A model generated the notes under the pieces. It did no database searches. It was not told where the DNA came from and saw only the letters and a list, made by a program, of their open reading frames with translations. Position numbers and translations under genes: made by a program. From Monilinia fructicola (taxonomy: Eukaryota; Ascomycota; Leotiomycetes; Helotiales; Sclerotiniaceae), in the NCBI GenBank assembly GCA_008692225.1, contig VICG01000003.1, positions 358,501 through 422,500 of the forward strand: DNA of 64,000 nt, read 5' to 3'. This document shows positions 23,189-36,119 of this stretch, piece by piece. Position 1 is the stretch's first letter; the number at the start of each line of letters is the position of its first letter.

Positions 23189-24443
23189 TATGTGTATATA
23201 CATTCAATATATATATATATATGTATATATATATGTATGTATACAATATATATATATGTGTATGTATTCAATGTATATGTGTGTATATACTATGTATGCA
23301 ATATGTATATATATCCATATGGATAAATAGATCCCCGGCGTGTGTATATTGAAACCATGCATGTTGTATATCCTCCTCGTAATTTATATGAAATGATCAC
23401 GTTGAACTCGAATTTTTTGTGAAATGACAACTTTTCTCCCCATACAAGGAAGGACAAAGACGTCTTCCCGCTAACTAGTAACGACTAACGACTACCGACT
23501 AATTACTGTAGCTACTCCCAACTAATTACTGTAGCTACTCCGTACTAACTACTAACTACTAACTATCAACTATCAACTACCAATACCGATAGATCACTTC
23601 GAAGTTCGTACTCACTTCCTACATAACTTTGACACAGAATTCATAAATTCATCCATTTCAATTGGTCAATTACGTTATAGCTTCATTCTTTTCACTGGAA
23701 GTGGATGTTTCCGAATCATATTCAGTCATCCATATCCATGTGAGTGTGTGAGGGTTATCTAAGGACAATCATATTTTTTTTTCTCTATTTCAACAACATC
23801 TTGTGAATCTAGACCTCCTCGACGACGTTACGTTTCTACGGAGTATGTGAATATTATATATTATATATATTGTATATTTTTGATTTTTCTTTTCATTCAG
23901 TATACAATATCAGTTGGGACAAACAAACACGACACTACTCGAGTCGGGTACAGCACACTTACTACACTACACAACACGAGGTATGTAAGATTATATGTAT
24001 TCTTCACTCAAACTTTGAGATCATATTAGAACTACTCAAAACTAACCTTGACTTCTAGCTAACATTTTATTTGCATTTGAACTGATCAATCCCATCCATC
24101 CATCCATTCATCCATAGAGTCGTCATTTTCTGACTGAGAGGCACTAAAATCAAAGTCAATAAATACCAAACCAAATACTTTCTCTCTCACAACAATTTTT
24201 TCATTTCCCTAACCAGAAGAAAAAAAAAGAAAATTTATATAAAAACAAGATAAAATAAAATAAAATAAAAACTATCCAGCAATCCTCTCTCAATCATTTC
24301 ACTCTTCCATCGTTTCACTCATCTATATTTCATAGCTTCTCATTGTCTCACGCAATTCAGGACTTTTAATAAAAGGAAAGTCAAAATCTCCTAGCGATTC
24401 TTCTCTCCTAAATCGCTACCGAGATTCTTCAACAACACGCACC

Positions 24444-26881
24444 ATGGCAACACAATCATCATCATACACAGAAGGCCGTGTCCTTATCATTATGACAGGA
24501 GGTACCATATGTATGAAAACATCTCCGGAAGGTTTGGTTCCTGCTCGAGGGTTCCTCAAAGAAGGAATGGCTACTAGACCATCGTTCAATGATGGATCAA
24601 ATCCAGGTAAGAAATATTTCATTTCATTTCGTTTCATTTCATGTCATTTCCATGTCATCTCATCTCATCGCATCGCATCTCATTTCATTTCATTTCATTT
24701 CTTTGCAATTCATTTTGTTCCGTAGTATTATTGTGGTTGTCATACAATCAATCTTGTCCCAGTCTCTTCTACTTTTCATATCAGAATGATCGAAGTCAAG
24801 GATTCTGCAGAGCTTGAAATCGAGAATGACGTCCGATGTCTTGACTTTGCATCACAAAAAGAGGGAAAAAAGAGAAAAAGGAAAAATTATATACGCCGAT
24901 ATGACGAAGGTCGTGTAATGTCACCAGGGTAATCTTCGCTGAGTGTGACATTCTTGGAGATTCCCAGGGACCTTTTCGTGTATTTGAATCGCGTATCCAA
25001 GTTACACTCCAGGGCTCTAGTGAGTCTATTGAACTCAATTCCTTTGAAACCACCTCAATGGTAATCCTTCAGCGACATGTCCATCAACTCCCATTGACTG
25101 GGATATGTTGGAATATGTCACATGCGACCCATCGTTAATCGTTTCATTGCATTGCATTATCTCCGCTGCTCTTGTTATGCCTTACGTTCTTCCGACGATA
25201 ATCCACCGCATACACAATATGTTTCTCGGAGAATTCATCAATGACTGACCGATCTTTAGATCCTATGCCGGTCATGACCACAAACACAACAGAAGAATAC
25301 CTACCCAGTTTGCGTACTCCACCAAGCACGTATTCTCGACATGTTCGCTATACCCTATACGAATTTCCGGTCTTACTAGATTCATCCTCAATATCTTCAA
25401 ATGGTTGGACACAAATAGCGACCACGATTGAGAGAAATTACCACTTATTCGATGGTTTCGTGGTTCTCCATGGTACAGACAGTCTAGCATACACTAGTTC
25501 AGCTTTATCCTTCATGCTGTCCCATCTTGGAAAACCTGTTATTCTCACGGGATCTCAAGCTTCCATCTTTGCTCTTCAATCTGATGCCGTAGACAACTTA
25601 CTTGGATCACTAATCATCGCCGGAACATTCATGATCCCTGAAGTATGTCTTTTCTTCCATCACAACTTGTTCCGCGGAAATCGCACGACCAAGGTTTCAG
25701 CTACTTCCTTCGATGCCTTTGCTTCACCAAATTGTGAACCTCTCGCAAGAGTGACTGCTTTAGGAACGATGGTCAATTGGAATTTGGTTCGTCGTCCACG
25801 ATCGATCGCCAAGTTTGGAGTCCAATTAAATCTCGACACTTCTCATGTAGCATGCCTCCGTATCTTCCCCGGTATCAAGCCCGAAATGATTGACGCCGTC
25901 CTTCGAATTCCAAACCTTCGAGGTCTTATTCTCGAAACCTTTGGAGCCGGTAACGCACCCAGTGGAGACGATGGAAGCATGATCAAGATCATGAAGGAGG
26001 CTTGTGAGAGAGGTGTTATTATCGTCAACGTATCACAATGCCATTCCGGATCCGTATCCCCTCTCTACGCACCCGCTACCATTCTCGGCCGAGCAGGAGT
26101 GGTATTCGGGCACGATCTAACCACTGAAGCCGCTCTCACCAAACTCTCCTACTTGCTAGCTCTGCCAGAACTTTCATACGAGGATATCACTTCGAAAATG
26201 CAATGTTCCATCCGGGGTGAAATAACGGAAGAAGCCAGTACAGCCTTCTCCCATCCACCCAACGATCAGGTGTCGATTACCAACCAACAACACGCTTTCA
26301 CAGGTCTAGGCTATGCAATTGAGAAAGGCGACCCTGAATCCGTAACAAATATCCTCGACCATGACCGAGCCGGTCTCCTTCAGACAACTGATTATGTCGG
26401 CAATACTGCACTACATCTTGCAGCTGTGGGGCCATCAGTAGATGTCTTGAAAGAAGTAGGTAGCGGCTCTCCTCGAACTCTCCAAAAGTTAGTGTACGGA
26501 GTCATGGGAGTCTTTCAACTTCCAAAGACGATTCTCAATTTCAATTTCCGATGATGCTTCTCCGATGATGCTTCTTAGACGGATGTATAATCTCAATTTA
26601 CCAAGTGGTATCATTTCCTCAATTGGCATCATTCCCTGAGATCGTTCCCAACTCCGTACACCCCTCAACTTTTCCAGGACTATTTTATAATTCCAAGTAA
26701 TTCTTCTAAGCTTGCTTACTAATCATTTTGTTTTCAGTTGTTGAAAAGGGGTGCTAGTGTACACGCGCGCAACAGAGCGGGGAATACACCATTATTCTTA
26801 GCCAGGAAAGCGGGAGCAAAAGAACTTGTCAAGATTTTGGAAGCGGCTGGTGGGCATTTATGGGTGGAAGAGCGTATCTAG
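24444..26881 (+). CDS. Asparaginase with C-terminal ankyrin repeats (intracellular type I)
   Basis: Hydrolyses L-asparagine to aspartate and ammonia; no signal peptide, so cytosolic. Exons 24444-24606, 25260-26455 and 26738-26881 join in phase to 500 residues. Catalytic motifs are MTGGTICM (nucleophilic Thr, residues 18-22) and LHGTDSLAYTS (HGTDS at 125-129), with TGSQA and TLFGAGN-like ETFGAGNAPSGDDG further on. The C-terminal ~150 residues carry ankyrin repeats (NTALHLAAVGPSVDVLKE, then NTPLFLARKAGAKELVKILE), and the second intron lies inside one. The domain order resembles animal ASPG. The first intron is 653 bp, far longer than any other here. Its acceptor at 25259 is chosen because it gives SNPDPMPVMTTNTTEEYLPS running into the conserved SLRTPPSTY. 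Confidence 0.93.
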
Positions 26882-29800
26882 ATCAGCATGTTCAATAATC
26901 CGTACGGGCAAGCCCGATACCAGACTTTTGATATTTGAAGAAAGAGCCGTCACACCCCAGGAACGTCGGATCTTTACGATATCTCATCGTGGCACGATAG
27001 TCCGGATACTTGATGGCAGACTGGGATGTCCTTGGCGTTGGCTTTATAAAATGGACTGATGAATGAATGATTAGAACCATGGATGAGCTTTGGCTTTGGC
27101 TATGCTTTGAGCAACGGCTTTGCCAATGAATGTAGATGAGCGTGGAGAGTCGGAATTTTCTGTAGAGGTTTATAGAGAAATTGCAATTACATATCAAGAT
27201 TCGATTCATCCGAGATGGTCATCTCATTTGGTCCATCTCACTTGGAACATCAAATCCGGCCAGGTGTCGAATGAACAATTCATTTCAATTCAGTTAAGTT
27301 CATTTCATTTCAAACACAACACCCAGCATCATCACCGCCCTCCTCCCATCCATTTCTCCATCTATCACATGCTCCACGCCCCCCATGTCCATCCGCGCCT
27401 AAATCAAACGAAGCCCTCCAACGTAATTATTGCCCGCGCGAGAAAATGTCTCCTTTCGCCCTGCCCTGTTTTGTCCTGCCCTGTCCTGCCCTGTCCTGTC
27501 CTGCCCAACAGCAACAGACTTGGTAAACTTGGTGAATACATATCCCCAAACTCCAAATCCAAATCCAAATACGGCCTTTGGCAATGGGAATTGTGGAGGT
27601 GAGATGGGATGGGATGGGATGAGATGGGATGAGATGAGATGACACGTTTAGCTGAACCTTGTAATTAGATGGGGAATTTGTTTATTACTTTTTGGATGGA
27701 TGGATGGATGGATGCATGCATGGAGGAGGGAGGGAGGGATGGAATACGCGAATCTTTGATTTTGTTCAATGAGAAAGTGTGAACTGTGAACTGTGAACTG
27801 TGAACTGTGAACTGTGAACTGTGAACTGTGAACTGTGAACTGTGAACTGTGAACTGTGAACTGTGAACTGTGAACTGTGAACTGTGAACTGTGAACTGTG
27901 AACTGTGAACTGAACTGTGACTGTGACTGTGACCTGTGACCTGTGACCTATGAATTATAATATAAATCATAATCGAGCACAACAGGAACAGGAAGGGAAG
28001 CTTACCCGAGGAGTTCGTTCATCGCGGTGGTGATAAACTTGGAGTTTTTGGAAGGAATCGGGAATTGGGAATTCGGAGGTTGGAGGTTAGGTTGGGGGTT
28101 GGAGATTGGTTGGATGTTGGAGGTTGGATGTTCGAATAGATGCAATTATACTCAGCGCGAAGTTATGGAGAGGGATTTTTGAATCGTGTCTATGTAGGTC
28201 TGCTTGGGGGTTGGGTTGATTTGATTTGGTTTTGGTGGATTGGATGGGATGGGATGGGATGGGTATAACATGAGCGTGTGTCTTTTGATGTATAGGTTGA
28301 TTGATTGGTTGGTTGGTTGGTTTTGGAGGAATATACCTCCATCTCATCCTCATCCTCACGCCATCGTCCGATCCTCTAATAACCTTTCAAACGTCCACAT
28401 CTCTGCGTCTGCAGATCTTCATTATGGGTAGCATCCCTTTGTTCACTTCGAAGATCACACCGCAGATATAGATGTCGATATAGATATATCAGAAGAGGAA
28501 AGAAACACATCAAAACTCTCCAGCGACACGCAGTCTGTGACGATCGCCTGATTCCGCTATGGCTGTCAGTCACAACGACAGCAACACTTACGCCGGCGCT
28601 GACGTGCCTCATCGGTATCGCTGATGTTGAACGATAAAAGCCGTCTAGCTTCATATAAGTAGGAGAGTATCCTTGGATAGTTCATCACAAAGCACAGGAC
28701 AGGATAGCACAGCTTGACTATAGCACACCACCGAGGGTCTCACGCAGTGCCAAAACGTTACCTTGGATCTGAATCGAGACAAAACACCGCGTCGCGCGTC
28801 GATTTCCCATTTTTGATCTCGACGCACGGGGGCGTGGAACGTTGGACGTCGAATGGTGGTTTGCAATTGATGGTGGTTGGGTTCTTCTTATTCTTATTCT
28901 TATTTTTCTTCTTATTCTTCTTCTTATTCTTATGTCTTATGTGTGACCTGGAGGAGCGACTGCGGAAATCATTGTAAGGAAATAGGACGGCGGCGGAGAT
29001 GACGGTAAAAATGACGGTGGTAAACTTGTATTTTGATTATCGTTTCCGTGTATATGTATATGTGTACAAACAACAATCAGCACCTCATATCCCTCATCGC
29101 AGATAACAACAAGAGTTCTAGAGTGCCTCTAATCACGTCCTAGCACAACACAACACAGCGCCGCCATTTCCAAGTCTAGCCCAGCCCAACATAACCACAC
29201 AAACGCCCTCTCCTCCCCAAATCCACATATTCTTAGCGATCTGGTTGCTACAGCACGCTGAATGGTTTTTGAAAAGTGTGGAAGCTAGGTATCTATTTAA
29301 GGGCTCTTGATTATGGTTTCGATTCGAGATTTGAAGTGGATGTGGGTGGATGGGTGAGTGAGTGAGTGAGTGAGTGAGTGAATGATCTACTATCTATCAT
29401 ATTATTCACCCTCGAGTATTATTGACATTGCATGTGATGTACTTGACTGCCGAGGTTACTTCATCTTGCTCAGGCATAGTTAGTTCTAGATTATTCAATG
29501 AGGAATATGAAGGGCTCTGATGATTCTATTTATCCATCAACTAACCTTGATTCCAAGAACCGAATCGATGTATCAATGTATCAATCCAATATACTCCCGC
29601 AATTAGTCTTTCCTTTCTCCCTCCCTCCCCTCCCTTTTCCCCTTTTATTCTACCCCCAACCCATCCCACATTTAAATCACCACCACCTACTCTTCCTCTT
29701 CCCCTCGCCTTTTCACTCAACCCCTATGAATCATCAACGATGTGGAGGGAATAGTATTGATCTTAATGGTATGGTATAGCATGGTATTATATCTCAGATC

Positions 29801-30880
29801 TTAAATCTTACATACAATACATCACACATCCATCCCTCCATCCCTTCATCCAACCTTTCATCCACCCTAACCCCAACCCCCATCACCAACCGAAATTCCA
29901 CACACACACACATATCCACCAACAAAAGCCAGAAGCCAGAAGCCAGAAGCCAGAAGCCAGAAGCATCCACAACATCAACAAAAGCCAAAGATATCTATCC
30001 ATCTATCCATCACCCCACAACCTAAAACCTACAACCTATAAATTCCATCCGCCGCAATACATCCTCTCAGCTCTCCCAGCACATGAATGATAAATCCTCA
30101 TTGACGTTCCCGGCGTCGCGCGTACCGTTAAGGTAGGGTAAAGTTTTTGTTATATTGACTGACTAGCCAACTTACTGACTGACTGACTGACTGACTCATT
30201 GATTGATTGATTAATTGGAAGATACTCATCTGATGCGTACGGATTGTGGTAGTGGTAATATCATCCAAGAGGGGGATTGATGATGCACGTGGTGGTGTTT
30301 GTTATTGAGGCGTGCGTGGATGGGGGATCGGGGAGCGGCGGGGGAGGTGGTTGGGGAGAAGATAGAGTTCTATTGGTAGGATATAAGCTCGATGTAGAGT
30401 TTTCGCATGCCATCACAATGCACAGCGGAGGATGCGAGGAAGATTCCGATTTTGAGAAAGGAATCGTGTTTTTGGCGTGGATGTGAGAATGGACGGATGT
30501 CGAGTAGAGGGTGAGGGTTCGCTGCTTGGAGAATACATGTTGAGTGGAAATATTGAGAGAGAAAGGAGGATGAGAGGTAGCTGCTGGGAAAACACAAGAC
30601 AACACGAGGTATTGCAACATGACACGACGGAAGATAATGCGGTATTATATAAAGCGAAAGTAACAATACTAGGAGAAGGTATCAAATAACAACAACAACA
30701 AAACTAAAATTCCGCAACCGAATCCCCTAACAGCAAACCCAAACCCAACAAAATCCACAAATCCACCACCCAGCACATCCTTCCGCACAAAACTCCATCC
30801 GATCTAAAATATCCCAGAAACACAAATAGAATCAGAATCAGAACCAGAACAAGCAGGAGATGAATGCCATTTCAAAACTC
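26882..30880. other. Gene-poor region with minisatellite
   Basis: No supported gene over 4 kb. Patches of TGGGA, TTCTTA and GTGA repeats and a 7-bp minisatellite occur. Short open frames at 28376-28977 and 30261-30689 have no recognizable domains or splice structure. Confidence 0.6.
27778..27910. repeat. Minisatellite, 19 perfect copies of TGTGAAC
   Basis: 133 bp of uninterrupted 7-bp units, followed by degenerate copies (TGTGAC, TGTGACC) to about 27950. The 7-bp period gives a repeating Ser-Ser-Gln-Phe-Thr-Val-His frame on the minus strand, which is an artefact. There are no spacers, so it is not a CRISPR array. Confidence 0.97.
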
Positions 30881-32110
30881 CATTGAGCGTGTGAACACTC
30901 AATCCCTCCACCCATCACTCACCAGCCCGCCATCCAACCACCCCGCCATCCCTATAGCATCCAGACCCCTCTACGAAACCCGTCTATTCAAAGCCAAGAG
31001 CGCGACCAGGAGTGGGACGAGCATGCCGGGGATCCTCCTCTGGTCCTTGAAAGTATGACTGTGACGATCTTCGAGGTGCGCGTCTACGGCATGCTCTTCT
31101 GCAAACGAAGTCTCCGCCCTCAGCAGTATGCATGATTTCTTCGGCGACGATCCATCTGATCCTGGTCCGGAGCCCTCCTCCCCCAACGACCCGTCGTTCG
31201 CTGTCCTGCGCGTGCCAAGCGCGGCGCATGCATGTCCACCCCACATTAGACCCGAGGATAAGGAGCGGGTAAACTCGCCTCCCCCCCGCCGCATCGTGCG
31301 GGCGGGCACGATGCCACTACGCCGACCCATGAAACCTCCCATCCAACCCGCCATGACCCTCCCAACAATCATCCCGCAAAGGAGGCATCCACACTTGGCA
31401 ATGCAACAAGCAGCCACAAACAAAAGTAATGCCAGGGCATCGACAAGGGCGCGGCAGGGCAGCACCGTGCTCCCGACCCAAGGGTCTCGTTTCCGTCCAC
31501 CCCAGACACGACTCGAGCCAATGGGCCACACCTTCACAACCCCTACTGGTCCGAGCCCCAGGCCAAGCCGCGGTGCGCACCCTGGTCAGCCGCAGAACGA
31601 GACGCACGTACGACATCGCACCCAAATCCGAGCGCGACGACCCTCCGCAAACCCAAGGCCACGGACATGTCACCTCGCCCATCCACGCAACGTTGCGCCG
31701 CGAGGCCTGTCCTCCCGCCGAGACGACCGAAGCTCGAAGCGCCCCATCGCCTACGCGATCCCCCTCTCTGCCTTCCACGCCCATTGCCCATGTGTCGCGC
31801 ACCAGCCTCGATCGGCTGCACCCGTCCACATGGCAAATAGCAAACACGATCGGCCCCACCACTAGCCCCGGGGCCGAATACCCATCCACGGCCGATCCCC
31901 ACCCGCCAATGCCATCGCATCGCCTCGCCTCGCATCCGTCCAGCCGAGGAGGGCTACGCATCTAGACTCCAGGGACGGGCCGGCCATCATCTCCCAAAGG
32001 AAAAACAAAACAGCGACCAGACCCAGGAAAAATCTCCACGGCCCCTTCGTACCTCGGCACCCTGCCACTCGCAAGCATTTCCCGATGCGGCAAAAGAAGC
32101 AACGAGAAAA
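30880..32110. other. GC-rich island of unknown nature
   Basis: The base composition jumps. The line at 31441-31500 is 42/60 G+C by hand count, against clearly AT-rich flanks. Long open frames occur in several registers on both strands, which follows from few stop codons. None matches a family I recognise. Hydrophobic segments appear only on minus frames (see next entry). Confidence 0.75.
30971..31537 (-). CDS. Possible membrane protein in the GC-rich island (unrecognised)
   Basis: I do not recognise this protein. The minus frame has 188 codons and two hydrophobic stretches: LVDALALLLFVAACCIAKCG with the following CLLCGMIVGRVMAG, and a C-terminal GMLVPLLVALLAL just before the stop. Between them lies a Ser/Gly-rich soluble stretch. 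Other minus frames upstream contain similar hydrophobic segments (FFLGLVAVLFFLWEMMAG near 32060; LVVGPIVFAICH near 31850). A larger multi-exon or frame-shifted membrane protein on this strand is therefore conceivable. Overlapping plus-strand frames of similar length are Pro/Arg/Ser-rich and look less protein-like. Treat as tentative. Confidence 0.25.
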   Translation of the reverse strand: MKVWPIGSSRVWGGRKRDPWVGSTVLPCRALVDALALLLFVAACCIAKCGCLLCGMIVGRVMAGWMGGFMGRRSGIVPARTMRRGGGEFTRSLSSGLMWGGHACAALGTRRTANDGSLGEEGSGPGSDGSSPKKSCILLRAETSFAEEHAVDAHLEDRHSHTFKDQRRIPGMLVPLLVALLALNRRVS

Positions 32111-33279
32111 CCCCAATTTAAATGGTGTGATGCCCATGTCAGCTGAGGAAATTCTCCGAATGTACGGAGGAATGCTTGGATGTGTCAAAAGCTCTTGACC
32201 CCCAAAAAAACCACTCCACAATGAGCCTTACCCGCATTCCAGGGCAGGAAAATATACCATGTGAATTTCGGATGAAGAATGAATGAAAGAAAGAAAGAGA
32301 CGATCCGTAAGAGCAGGTGAAGAAATTGGTTGACGGAATGAAACACTTATTCCACCATGGTTTGCATATCGGAAGGTTAAGAAGGGTGATGGTCGAGATG
32401 TGACTCAATGCGATGTGATGCGACGAGTTCAAACCAGTCGTGCAATAAATAGATCGACGGGAGCGCGGGATGCAGGGAAACTTCCCAATATTTCCTATAG
32501 AATCATTGCATCTATTATTGGGTGCTTGAAAGAATTCTCCACCTTGGTTTAGAAGAGCACGATAATGATGAGCAAAAGAAAGGGCAGATTTGTCAGGTAT
32601 TCAGGTATTCTCTTCCATTCGTACGTAAAGTTAGGGCTATTCCCATTATGACTGATCCGCCGTGGCGATGATTAAACCAAACCGAGCATCTACCAATCCA
32701 CCCAAACTCTCCTTCCATAGCATCCAAATAGTACAACCACCTCCCCAATCATTCCATCCGTCCATCCACCCAAAGATATATCTCAATAACACAATGATCA
32801 AGAAGATGATCCAGAATACCACCACCACCATCCCCAATCACAATCTTTGATCCAGAATTTTCCTGTCCACCCATCCATTCATCACTCCATCAATTCCCAT
32901 ATCCGTTTCTCCATCCAATATGTATGTGCCTTAGAATTTTATGTAATGTAATGTAGTGTATGTAAAAGTTCCTTCGTCCGACAAAAAAAAAAAAAGTAAA
33001 GCAAATGGTAGTAAAGCAAGTAGTAGTAAAGCAAAGGGAGAATCTCGCTCGCTCGCAGGCATCGCAATCGCAAAAGGGTATCCAGGCATAATTCGGATAT
33101 CCTTCCAATCAAATTCCAGTTCGCGCAAGTGCAAGTGCAAGCAAAGCAGACGCATGAGAAGAGAAGGTAAACTCGCATATGTCATTTTTCATTTCATCGT
33201 AAACCCGAGCCAGTGGTTTGAAAAAAAAATGGTGCATGCGAAAAGGGCAGAGCGAGTAAGAAGTGAACTGGCGAAAGAA
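32111..33279. other. Intergenic, 3' side of URC4
   Basis: Low-complexity C/A-rich and AGTAAAGCAA-type repeats (near 32990-33030). No gene seen. Confidence 0.6.
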
Positions 33280-34968
33280 TCAAAAGACTGTTCCATCGCT
33301 AAGGATCGCGATTGGTGGACATTGGGTATTTGGACGAGAGATTTCGGCCATTTCTCTACCTCCCTGTGTTTCTGTTAGTATCGGGCGTTCTATAGATCAG
33401 ATGAGAAATGGATGCGACCTACCTTCCAACTGCCAGCTTCCAACATTTGTGGCAAACTTAATTTATCTTGACCGAAAAGTCCAAGGCTGGTGTTGACCTC
33501 CTCCAATAACAAATCTAGGAACCCAACGGTCACGGCTCTCCACTCAACAATCACATCATCATCTGGTGTGAACATTGGAACCACTTCCAAACTTGGTTTA
33601 CCTTCTCTCTCTGCATTGCGATGGAATGCTTCGAGTCCTCTCTTGGTCTCCTCTCTTCGAAGAGTTAATACACCAGTGTCGATGAATAAACCACCATTTC
33701 GATACTCAGGTAAGCCAGTCAATAATTCGGCTCCGGCGAAATGTATGTTCATGAGCTTAGTCATTGGTTGCATGAGGGAGTAGCAAAGCCATTGAGAGAG
33801 CTTGTGGAAGGGGACGATTGTCTCCCATGTAGGAGTTGCGGCATCTGCGGGCATGGTGGTTAAACGCCATGCGTCACCAATAGAAGTACCATCAACTTCT
33901 GTACGAGATGCTGGCCAGATTGGTGCAAGACCATCGATCAAGACACTCCACAATGTCGGTAAGGGAACAATTGGTACGGATGCGGCTTGTGTGGAAGGGT
34001 GGGAGATGAGGAAATCTGTAAATGTTAGAACAACACACTCATAAGCATTGCAAAGACGTACCTAGCATGTTTCCAGGTCTGGAATCTGCACCAAACAGAG
34101 AAGGGTTTCGCAAAGCCTTGGCAAGTTTCACCAGTAAACCCGTTCTACCTGCTAAGCCGGCGATGGGATTTTGCTCGGTGACCTGTAAACCTGAGCTCAT
34201 AATCTCTACTGTCAACCTGGACAGTCCATCTGCATCAACTTGGTGTGGTTGTTCTGGATTGCTACTGAAAGTACCAGCCTTGAACATTTCCAAGCTCGCA
34301 ATTGCTAAGCCTTCACTTCTTCTGTATGTGCGACCATTCTCTATACTCTTGTATTTCCATGAGGTACCAGCACCAGCATCGAGAAGGACGGATACGAGGA
34401 AGAGGTCGAGGATTCGGCGAGTTCGTTCCGAAGGATCAACATCACTTGGCCAACTTCCTAAAAGCTCTCCAATTCTGTCTCTGCCTCCGACGTTGAAATG
34501 TTGCCAGCGACCGTGAGGGGGGATTGTAGTGTAATCGGGTGCGAAATCACGCTGCAGGTGCAGCAAATGTTAGCATGAGACGTTGCATGATGCAGGAGTC
34601 CGGGTGTGAATAGTTACCTTGATTATCGAGACCACGAACTTGGTAGTGTCTTTGAATCTTCCCATATCAACCTCGAAATGAGTCAAATTGTTCTTCTTGG
34701 CCTTTTCCAAGATGATGTTACATCTTTCCCGCACCGAGCCAATACTCCTCAGATATCCAGCTGGGTCGACATTTGGATCTGGTGCTTTGGGTAATGCTAT
34801 CTTTGGTATGGTGGGGATAGACATTCTCGAGAAACTGGGAGTGGAAGGTGACTTGAGTGATGATTGTGAGGAGCGAAATGATTGAACTTCAGTTAATTGT
34901 GTAGAATTGGTTCGTGATGATGAACGATTCGAAGGAGAAGTCTTTTCTTTACGTGAAAAGAGTCCCAT
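33280..34968 (-). CDS. URC4: URC4/Urg3-type uracil catabolism protein (DUF1688)
   Basis: Member of the DUF1688 family required for the URC uracil-degradation route in yeasts; its exact reaction is not settled. Minus-strand exons 34968-34618, 34551-34062, 34015-33423 and 33363-33280 join in phase to 505 residues, with introns of 66, 46 and 59 bp. The first ~50 residues are Ser/Arg-rich (MGLFSRKEKTSPSNRSSSR). The family core follows: GRWQHFNVGGRDRI, DAGAGTSWKYKS, RSEGLAIASLEMF, GSLFG-like FGADSRPGNMLD, WRLTTMPADA, PFHKLSQWLCYSLMQP, and GAELLTGLPEYRNGGLFID. The C-terminus is CPPIAILSDGTVF, supplied by a 28-codon last exon. The frame is intact. No other URC gene (such as URC1) is in the window. 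Confidence 0.92.
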
Positions 34969-35529
34969 TGTTTCGTATTTAAACCTTTTCCCGTGCTTGC
35001 TTGGGATTCTTCCTTATGCGGATGCCCTGTACGATGGTGCAGCGCAGTGCGTCCTTTTCGATCCCCCTGGTTGATAACTCGTAACTTTTAGTTGGTCAAC
35101 CGTTCTTGGTTACAATTCCCGAATGCTGCCCTGTAATGTACGGGTAGGGTAATCAAGTGATGAAAAGCTAGGTCGGTCTAGTCGCTTTTATCCTTTAATT
35201 CGAGAATCCTGTTGGCAATGAATGGGTCCCCTTTTTTGGATTATCGTTGTTGGTAAATGCAATGCACAGTACAGAAAGTGCTCTTGTGTTCGATAAGCCT
35301 GTTGAAGAGAGGGGGAAGAGTGGGCTTTGTAGTCCTTGCGAACCTTGTGTAATCTTCCGTACAATAATTAGTGACCCTTTCCTTTGGGTACTGGTGGATT
35401 GGATGGTCTTAGATGAGGAGTGAAGAGGAGAGACTAGTAGTGAGAGGAGGAGTGAGAGGAGTAGCGAGAGGAGGAGTGAGAGGAGTAGTGAGAGTAGTAG
35501 TGAAGATAGTAGTGAAAGGAATAGTAGTA

Positions 35530-35705
35530 GTCGTAGAAGTAGTAGAAGGAGTAGAAGGAGTAGTAATAGTAGTAATAGTAGTAATAGTAATAATAGTAGT
35601 AGTAATAGTAGTAGTAGTAATAATAGTAGTAGTAGTAGTAGCAATAGCAGTAGCAGTAGCAGCAGCAGTAGCAGTAGCAGTATTAGTAGCAGCAGTAGTA
35701 CTCGA
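35530..35705. repeat. (AGT)n trinucleotide tract
   Basis: Nearly continuous AGT/AAT/AGC triplets, preceded by GAGGAGTGA-type degenerate repeats from 35440. Confidence 0.95.
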
Positions 35706-36119
35706 GTAGTATTACCACCAACGAACCATTCAATACCCAAGTAGGTAATTCCTATTCCCAATTTCCTATTTCCTATTTCCTCTTTCCTATTACCGATTGC
35801 CGATTACCTCCAGCTATCACCTATCACCTCTTTCCTTCCAATGTCCTAGGTGTATTTAGGTCGAGATTTAGGTCGAGATTAGGTCCTTGCGTCTTGAGAG
35901 TTTGTAACTTGTAACTAATGGAGATCGACAGAGGTACACCGCGGAAGAGGGAAGGAGAGAAGACGATGGGAAATGATTTGATGATTGAAAAGTCGCCCGA
36001 GACCCTTTGATGTGGATAGCTAAGTGGGGGAGAAGTACCTAGGTCAAAAGAGTTGTGACTAGTGGATACTAATAGTGATTTTTTATTTTCTCTTTCCCGT
36101 AAGAGGGAGGAAGGCAGAG

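Larger units (their letters stand above)
21498..24443. other. Repeat-rich intergenic region upstream of the asparaginase gene
   Basis: No supported gene. It holds GA, GT/TG and GGA microsatellites, ATGTATAT-type low-complexity DNA on both sides of a MITE, short CTACTAACTA repeats near 23520-23580, and the asparaginase 5' leader. Confidence 0.7.

Noticed and set aside
27665..27982. Repeating Ser-Gln-Phe-Thr-Val-His frame; also considered as a CRISPR-like array
   Set aside because: A 7-bp tandem repeat read in frame, with no spacers; CRISPR does not apply in a fungal nucleus.
31128..31965. Two overlapping Pro/Arg/Ser-rich + frames in the GC-rich island
   Set aside because: Long frames are expected where stops are rare; composition is biased and no family feature or intron is visible. 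The minus strand is slightly favoured but still weak.
35195..35761. Poly-Leu minus frame resembling a membrane protein
   Set aside because: Translation of the (AGT)n tract; no other sequence features support a gene.
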